Positions 57,729 to 64,000 of a stretch of 64,000 nucleotides of DNA are shown piece after piece (position 1 is the first letter of the stretch; each line of letters opens with the position of its first letter). A program made the translations under genes and the position numbers. The notes below the pieces were generated by a model. The model did no database searches and was not told the DNA's origin. It saw only the letters and a list, made by a program, of their open reading frames with translations. Source of the DNA: Adiantum capillus-veneris (lineage: Eukaryota; Streptophyta; Polypodiopsida; Polypodiales; Pteridaceae); assembly GCA_014529385.2 (NCBI GenBank), contig CM043959.1:56650753-56714752 (forward strand), read 5' to 3'.

Positions 57729-60179
57729 ATGAGCTTCCCTAATGCGAGGTTAAGGCGAGAAAACAAAACTTTGAGAGTCAACACGGATAATGTCTACTTG
57801 GGGTTATACAAGTATAATAATGGAGATCAAGATCTCTATTATAGATGCGAGGAACCCTACGTCGGAGAGATGACTGAGCGGAAAAGACTTTATGTCTTCA
57901 CCTACACAGAGGGAGCAGAAACGAAAATCGCCGCATACAACAAGTATGGAAGACGATACGTAGCAATCGATAAAAAGGAGTTGGAAGGATATACGTACTT
58001 TGGGGGACCACTCCACCAGTATTATGTCACTCCAAGCCCACTAAGACCAGCACCTACAACTTTCGTGCCAGACCCGATGGCAACAGGTGGAGAGAGGACT
58101 CATGTAGCTGATTCTTTCAGGCGACCTCGGTATTCTATGCCAAGCCCCATGGGAACGTTACATTCCAAAGAATCAATGGCTACGAATCGAGGTAGTGCGG
58201 TTCCTATCTCTACATATATTGCAGTAGGTCCGACATTTGCAGCCACACCATCACATTTGCCTCCTAGTAGTAGATTCGAGGCAGGGGAGCCAAAGAGAGC
58301 AACCCACGACATCCATGATGCACGAGAACAATTAAGTCGAGACACGAGAGCAATGAGATTGGTCGCAGACCATAGACGGATTAGGCCATCCCAAGTAGCG
58401 AAGTGCATGCCGAAGAAGTATAGCGGATCAGGGGATACATATGCCCATGTATCGCTCTTCAAGAAAGTCTTGAGAGTAGAGCAAATCACTGATTTCCATA
58501 CTCAATACGAGGGATTCGGGCTGACCTTGGAAGGAATGGCCTTAACATGGTTTCAACCTTTGAACCCTGAAACTTGTCCGAATATTGAACATGTATTGCG
58601 AGAGTTCGCGGAAGAATTCTCAAAACAGGGTATAAAGCATAATATTGTATCACCGATATATGCTTTTAAACAAAGGGAGAACGAAAAAGTGAAGGAAGCA
58701 TCCTTGAGATTCAAGCAATACATTGAGAGGTTCCCGAGGAGAGAATTACCGAAGGACAAGAGATTGTCTGTGCTCTTCATTGAAGGACTTAGGAACGAAA
58801 CCTTGAAAAAGGACCTTCACTTGAAGGCCTGTAGCACATTTGAACAGGTTACAAGGGAAGCGTTATATCTTGTTGATAATTGCAAAGCATATGGGGAAGT
58901 TTCAGAGGATACTGATTCAGTAACCAGTGGCTCTTCCTCTATTAAGAGCAAACCCTCTACCAAGAAAGATGCTCAGGCTTCCTTAATACCGGCAGCTGAC
59001 CAAATGATAGAGGAGGTAACTAAGAGAATGTAGCAACATATGAGATCAAATCCGGTGATGAGACAATCTCAGACAAGGAAATATGACATATGTGGGGGGG
59101 ATCACCCGACGCCGTGGTGCACACAACAGCCAAAAGCACTAGTTGCAAATGGACGAGTACTGAAATGGTGCGCCATAGAGCAAAAATGGACAAATCATGG
59201 CACAGAAGAGTGTTTTTACAACCAAAACTATCTGAGGAAAAGGCCGTATGGACCTCCAGTAGGACCACCCCAGCCACCTCCTCCAAGATATCAAGTTGGA
59301 CCAAATATGAATATGGTAGCAGGAGCAGACAGACCTCAACCTGTGTTGGGTCAACAACCTCCATTACCACAGGAAAATAGAGCCATGATTAGGTATGCTC
59401 AACCTTGTGAAGCATCACCAGGAACAAATAGTACACTTCAAGTTTCTTATTATGAAAAACCGAATGAGCCTTACATAATAGAACCTGAATCCTAAATGTA
59501 CGCAGACAAAGCCTATCAACCGTGGGGAAATAGCGAGGGTATGGCACCACCAACGTATGTAGCACAACCTTCGAGACATCAATATTTGGTGAACGAAAGA
59601 ACGCTAATGTTCATTGCGAACCATAACTACAAACCAAGAGGATATCCTAATAGGGCAGGACAACCTATGAGACCACCTCCTCAAAATCAACCACCAATTG
59701 GACAGTGCTATAACTATGGAAGTATAGATCATTAGGAGCATAGCTACCTTTTCAAAGGCAAAAGAGTGAAAATTTTTAGGTTTTGTGACGAATGTGGTGT
59801 GAATCACATATTGCCAGATTGCCTAAGGAATCCGGACACCAAGGGAAAAGCAACTATAAATATTGTGGGGGTGTTACCAAGTGCAAGCAGTGGATTAGAA
59901 ACCGATCCCATGATCCAAATCAATGCGATAACCAGAGCCCAAGCCAAGGACTTAGAGAAAAACAAGCCATTGGAAGAGAAAGTTGAGTTGCCAATACCCA
60001 CAGAAAATGAGAGTTTATCTGTGAGAACCCAGCGAAAATCCTGGAAGGCGAAACGAGACAGAATGAAAACAAGAAGGTTGAAAACCCAAGTTGCCATGCA
60101 AAACGAATTACATGAAACGAAAGAGCAACTGACACAAGAGAGCGATGTTTTCCCATGTCTTACCATAAGTGCGGTATGA
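57729..60179 (+). pseudogene. Element G gag, Tat-like, with in-frame stops
   Basis: One frame runs from before 57729 to 60179, broken by TAG 59031-59033, TAA 59493-59495 and TAG near 59733. The N-terminal part is Tyr-rich (LGLYKYNNGDQDLYYR, AAYNKYGRRYVAID). The capsid core (Retrotrans_gag type) is at about 58390-58870: GSGDTYAHVSLFKK, GMALTWFQPL, FAEEFSKQ, LRFKQYIERFP. Two CX2CX3HX4C knuckles follow. In the first (59082) the first Cys codon is TAT (Tyr); the second, CDECGVNHILPDC (59784), is complete. Pro/Gln-rich linkers separate them. This spacing is typical of Tat/Athila Gag. The protease is absent; the frame ends at TGA 60177-60179. Confidence 0.82.
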
Positions 60180-60209
60180 CTGAAACAGAAAGTACAAATT
60201 CTTTCTAAC

Positions 60210-60842
60210 GTGACAGAGCACCAAGGAAAGAATTGGGGTTTGGAATTGCCTAGTGCATTATGGGCTTACCGTACTTCGATGAAGACAGGTACAGGGTTTA
60301 CTCCATTTCATTTGGTATATGGAAATGAAGCACTATTGCCTGTGGAAGTAGAGTTGCCTGCGGTCAAGATGTTAGAGAAGTTGCTTGGGCCGCCTAGTGA
60401 TGCATTCGAAGAGAGGCTCTTACAGCTACAAGAGGTTCAGCTGGATAGGATGAGTGCATTGGAACATTATGGGCAGATGCAAGATAGGGCTTTAGCAAAG
60501 ATAAATGAAAAGGTCAAAAGTAAGGGTATCAAGAAGCATGACTTGGTTTTGCGCTACAACAGTAAGCTGGAAAACACCTTCCAAAAGAAGTTTCAAATTA
60601 AGTGGGAAGGCCCTTTCAAGGTAGTGGAGTGTTTTCCAAATGGCACATATCAGCTGGCTAACCTGGATGGTGTTCTACATAAGTCAAGGGTAAATGCATT
60701 GCGTCTTAAATTGTATCATGCTAGATTGATGATGGTGGAGCAAGATGAACTGTCTATGGAGCAAGCAATGTTGGTGAAGGATGAGGAGACCTGTGATGTG
60801 GCGAGTCTCATATCGCTCTTTGCTGCTGCTGATCATGAATGA
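60210..60842 (+). pseudogene. Tat-like integrase C-terminus
   Basis: 210 aa in the same frame as the gag block. LPSALWAYRTSMKTGTGFTP and HLVYGNEALLPVEVELP are the end of the integrase core. RLLQLQEVQLDRMSALEHY is a helix, and KKFQIKWEGPFKVVECFPNG then TYQLANLDG is the GPY/F-type C-terminal module of Gypsy integrases. There is no chromodomain. Protease, RT, RNase H and the first half of integrase are missing between 60180 and 60210, so a deletion (or a join of two elements) lies there. Stop TGA is at 60840-60842. The absence of a chromodomain agrees with Tat/Athila rather than with A and B. Confidence 0.82.
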
Positions 60843-60850
60843 TCTAGCAG

Positions 60851-60868
60851 GTTAGGGGATGGGCAAAT
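60851..60868 (+). other. Possible polypurine tract
   Basis: gttaggggatgggcaaat, just before TGTCAGGAG at 60871, which may be an LTR start. The tract is imperfect. Confidence 0.4.
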
Positions 60869-60870
60869 TA

Positions 60871-62015
60871 TGTCAGGAGTTTTCTGGAGCAAGGGATTGC
60901 GCATATGAACATATACATGCATGGTGCATCAAATAAAGAATTGCCCATTTTTCAGAGCCAGGTGGTTACGTGGGGCCCACATGTGTACAGGTAGGACAGG
61001 GTGTACATAGTGCATCGATTTTCACTATTACCAGTACCACTGTGTTTTTTCTACAATAAGGAGGAGTTGGTAGCGCGTAAAACTTCTTGAGGAAGCTATC
61101 CGCGGGCCGACGACATGAGGTAAGCAGGTGCGTCAGATGGCATCGAATGGCGTCAGGAGGCCGACCGGGGTCAATATTTGCACGTGGATGAATACAGACA
61201 CAAAGTGGTGTTTTCTTGTGAGAGTTATGCAGAAAGGTCATCATTAGGATCACTTTTTGGGGCCACTTCACGTGGTTGCGAGACGCATTATTGAAAAGAA
61301 ATGAGTGCCAGGTGTGCGGATGATGCAAAAAAGGTGACAACTATGCACTGCGAGGTCAGTTTTTGGCTTGTTCGGGGTCCGTTTGAGGTCATCTAAAAGG
61401 CCAAGGGTGCCCAACTAATAAATCTAAGTGTGGGAACTGAAAAAACGGAGAGAAGACCAGAAAAAACGTGGAGAAGAGAGGAGGAACAGCCGCAGGTGTG
61501 TTTTTGGGGTGTTTGGAGCCTGTTTTGGCCGTAAACTGCTCATCCGAGGTCGGATTTGAGCACTTTGACATTGTAGACTGGGGTTTTGGGCCGTTCCGGA
61601 CGCGATGGCGCTATCCATTTTGCCAAATTCCTCACTCTTTTCCTGCTGTTTTTCTGTGTAAGTTTCTCCTATGAGCGAAGTTTCTGCTCTAGTTTGTGAT
61701 TGTATCTGGCTTATTTTACCCATATTGTGTGAGCTATTTGCCCCATTGGTGTTGGCCCAAGCTCAATTGTATCTAAACATCAGAAATTCTCCTCTTTTGA
61801 GCTGAGTTTTTTGGGTGTGTGTGTGTGTATGTGTGTGTCTCTGTGTTGAGTGGGCAAGTGGATAGTCTCTCTCCTCTCACTCCATAGGTGTGTTTCCTGT
61901 CTCGGCCAGGTGGTTGTGTAAGCCGAGTGGTGCCCCATAGTGTCTGTGTATATCTTCCCAAGAGTGTGTGTCGGGTTGTTATAGAGGCGTTCTGTGTGTT
62001 TTCATCCCGCTCACA
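60871..62015 (+). repeat. Putative LTR of element H
   Basis: Begins TGTCAGGAG after a PPT-like run and ends CGCTCACA, 6 bp before a weak Asp-type PBS. It has no partner in the window, so the call rests on context only. It contains a GT-rich run at 61815-61838. Confidence 0.4.
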
Positions 62016-62021
62016 TTCTTT

Positions 62022-62039
62022 TGGTGCCCCCACTGAGGA
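62022..62039 (+). other. Weak primer binding site, element H
   Basis: TGGTGCCCCCACTGAGGA, like a diverged tRNA-Asp site; a gag ORF follows 1.07 kb downstream. Confidence 0.4.
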
Positions 62040-62084
62040 TCTTCTTCGAGTACCTTTTGCTTCGAGCTTCAAGCTTCGAGATTC

Positions 62085-62195
62085 GGGATTACAAGTTGCA
62101 AGTTGCAGATTACAGATTACAGGTTACAGGTTACAGTTACAGGTACAGGTTACAGGGACAGATACAGGTACAGGTGATTCACACAGGAACAGGTA
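62085..62195. repeat. ACAGGTT-type minisatellite
   Basis: Imperfect short units (gattacag, aggttac, aggtacagg, gggacag) repeat over about 110 bp in the H leader. Confidence 0.8.
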
Positions 62196-63109
62196 GTTGG
62201 AGTACAGTGATATACTAGCAGTGGTGTCACTTGCAGTTGTTGTGGGTATGCATGACTTGGCGCTTATTTGAGCGTATTGTATGCTGGATTGTACGTTACT
62301 TGTGGAAACTGCCATTGTACGCATTTGTGGAGCCATACTTGGTTGTATTTGGCAGTCCCAGCCATTTCTGAGACTTGGTCTGGAAGATAGTCATTTCTGA
62401 GACTTGACTATACTCGATTTGCATTACCCTTCGTGTGAGGGTCGATATCGTGAGGTTTTTATTGAGCTGGGGGATTCTCAAATGTGGAGATCCTTTTGGT
62501 GATACAAGTAGCTGGAGCACCCTTTTTGTGACCTCGCCATAGGCTATGTACTAGTGAGTCCTACTTGATGCTCGGGTTCTATTGTTGACAGTTTATGCAT
62601 ACATATACAGTCTATATTTTGGGTTCCTACTGCTCTATTTCTAGGGAAACTCTGTCAAAATTTTTCCAAGTTATGATGGCTGGTTTTTTGGTCTTTTGAG
62701 CCATTTATGTTGTTATGCTGCTGAAATTTTGGCAAAATCAGAGGATAAGACAGTTGTGCTTTCTTGGGAGCTTCATGGTTGGCTTTAATGGATGATCAAA
62801 ATGGCCCTCAGTTCACTCCTTTTCATTTAACTCAAACAATCGAGATTAATGTTCATGTGTCCAGGAAGATTTTTTTCCAGCAGCACATAGTCTTTATGTT
62901 CGGGCCAAGAAGATTACGAGAGATCTTGGAATGTCCTTTGCCTGTTGTAATTCCAATGATCAACTATGAAAACTCATTTGATGTGCATGTGTTTGTCCTT
63001 ATCTAAAGTCAAGCTCCATTGAAGTTTCTAGAGGTTGAGTCAGTGAAAAGTTTTGGGTTCTTGCACGTGTGTTCGAAGGGGTTCTCAAAGCATTGTAACT
63101 TGGGTAGCC

Positions 63110-64000
63110 ATGGCTTTCTCTTATCCGGAGTTTCATGGAAGAAGTGATGAAGATGTGGAAGATTTTTTGGAAAAGATGGAGGTTGCCTGCATTAGCAACC
63201 AGATTCATGACCCTGCGCAGATGTTACGTCTTCTCCAAATTTGTTTGAAGAGTGATGCACGAGTCTGGTCCAAAACATTTGAAGAGGAGTTGCGTGCGGC
63301 GGATCCACCTGTAAGATTGAGTTGGGACAATCTAAGGCATGGGTTGGAAGTGGAGTTTGTGAAGATAGAAGATCCTGACAAAGTATGGCAAGAAGTACAA
63401 GGTTTGGTGCAAAAGAAAGGTGAGCCAGTAGATGCGTACATACGTAAGTTCTCATTGGCATGGGAGCGGATGTGCAAGGCCTTAGCACCACAGGTACCCC
63501 CGCCTGACATGATGAAGAAGGACAGGTTCTTGGCTGGTCTTTGGGAGAATATACGTTGGAGAGTGGAGCTAAAGAAGCCTAGGACATATGAAGATGCACT
63601 AGAGGTAGCAAGGAACAAAGAGTGGAAGTTGAGGAAAATGAGTCAGTTAGGGGTGGAGTCTTTGCCAATGAGGTCTGAATTTCAGCCTATTGAATCTTTA
63701 CAAGGTCGCATGTCAAGGGTTCATCACGAACCAGTGGTTCATGTTACTACTCAGGTTATGCCAGCAGTGGTCACTACAGCAGTGCAAGATGATGGGCTAA
63801 GGCAAGACATGAGGCAAATGGTAGATTTGATTTAGAATCTCAGCCTAAACATACTAGTTCAAGTGGGAAATAATCGAGGTCGTAATCGAGGTCGAGGGAG
63901 GTATGCAAATCATCTAGGAGGTGAAGAAAGACCTAGGAATGGTGTTGGACAAAGCAATGGTAGGTTTTGGAGGCAGACGCCCACCTGTTACAATTGTGGA
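63110..64000 (+). pseudogene. Element H gag, partial at window edge
   Basis: Starts at ATG 63110 (MAFSYPEFHGRSDEDVEDFLEKM), chosen because capsid homology begins here; a Met at 63053 is upstream. Retrotrans_gag core: RLLQICLKSDARVWSKTF, LEVEFVKIEDPDKVWQEV, QKKGEPVDAYIRKFSLAWERM, KDRFLAGLWENIRW, YEDALEVARNKEW. A TAG at 63833-63835 interrupts it. The same frame continues with an Arg/Gly-rich stretch (GNNRGRNRGRGRY) and the first half of a knuckle (CYNCG) at the window end. It differs from the G gag and lacks the Tyr-rich N-terminus, so it is another Gypsy lineage. Protease and pol would lie beyond 64000. Confidence 0.83.

Noticed and set aside
61994-62218. Short frames over the ACAGGTT minisatellite
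   Set aside because: The translations (YRLQVTGYSYRY and the like) only reflect the short tandem units.

Overview
The window looks like nuclear DNA of a land plant with a large, repeat-rich genome. It holds Ty1/Copia and Ty3/Gypsy LTR retrotransposons with plant-type primer binding sites (initiator-Met and Asp tRNA types), chromodomain Gypsy elements, Tat-like Gypsy elements, long (GT)n and (CT)n tracts, and one apparently intact host gene, a dehydrin-like protein with degenerate K-segments. A fern or other non-seed plant is plausible, but the sequence alone does not decide it.

Layout. 1-5618: gene-poor, with a solo LTR of family A (1217-2779) flanked by PPT-like and PBS-like sequences of an older element. 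5624-27746: one old Copia element (Copia-1, TSD CACAC) that swelled from about 5.5 kb to 22 kb by nested insertions. Element C (10009-20892, TSD CAATG) sits in its RNase H region. Element D (13856-20522, TSD GTCGG/GTCGC) sits inside the 3' LTR of C. A young Copia, E (21660-27370, TSD TTATC), sits inside the 3' LTR of Copia-1. 27752-32760: gene-poor DNA with a 110-bp (GT)n tract and a decayed Copia gag-protease fragment. 32761-34038: duplicated upstream modules, two G-boxes and the dehydrin-like gene. 36200-37651: a multi-exon pseudogene of a family I cannot name. 37652-51942: chromodomain Gypsy element A, interrupted by its relative B (41557-50154, TSD TTGAA). 51943-64000: a pile of Tat-like Gypsy pieces: F (LTR, Asp-type PBS, unknown ORF), G (LTR end, PBS, leader, gag, then a jump to the integrase end), and H (LTR, weak PBS, gag running off the window).

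The most unusual signal is in D and G. D has a leader between its PBS and its gag-like ORF with eight copies of a dyad-symmetric motif, half-site AGACATCCTACG followed by its reverse complement, at spacings of about 125, 280 and 442 bp. The related element G has the same arrangement with a different palindromic core (CGATCG and its reverse complement). The flanking sequence looks alike, and two consecutive spacings nearly match (273/443 against 277/442). The dyad symmetry has survived while the core sequence changed. D and G also share an unusual Tyr-rich N-terminal gag region and a CX2CX3HX4C knuckle.

Almost every coding region is transposon-derived and carries stops, frameshifts or deletions. 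The dehydrin-like gene is the only confident host gene. Its upstream region is built from two local duplications and carries two CACGTG boxes, consistent with stress or ABA control, which is an inference.
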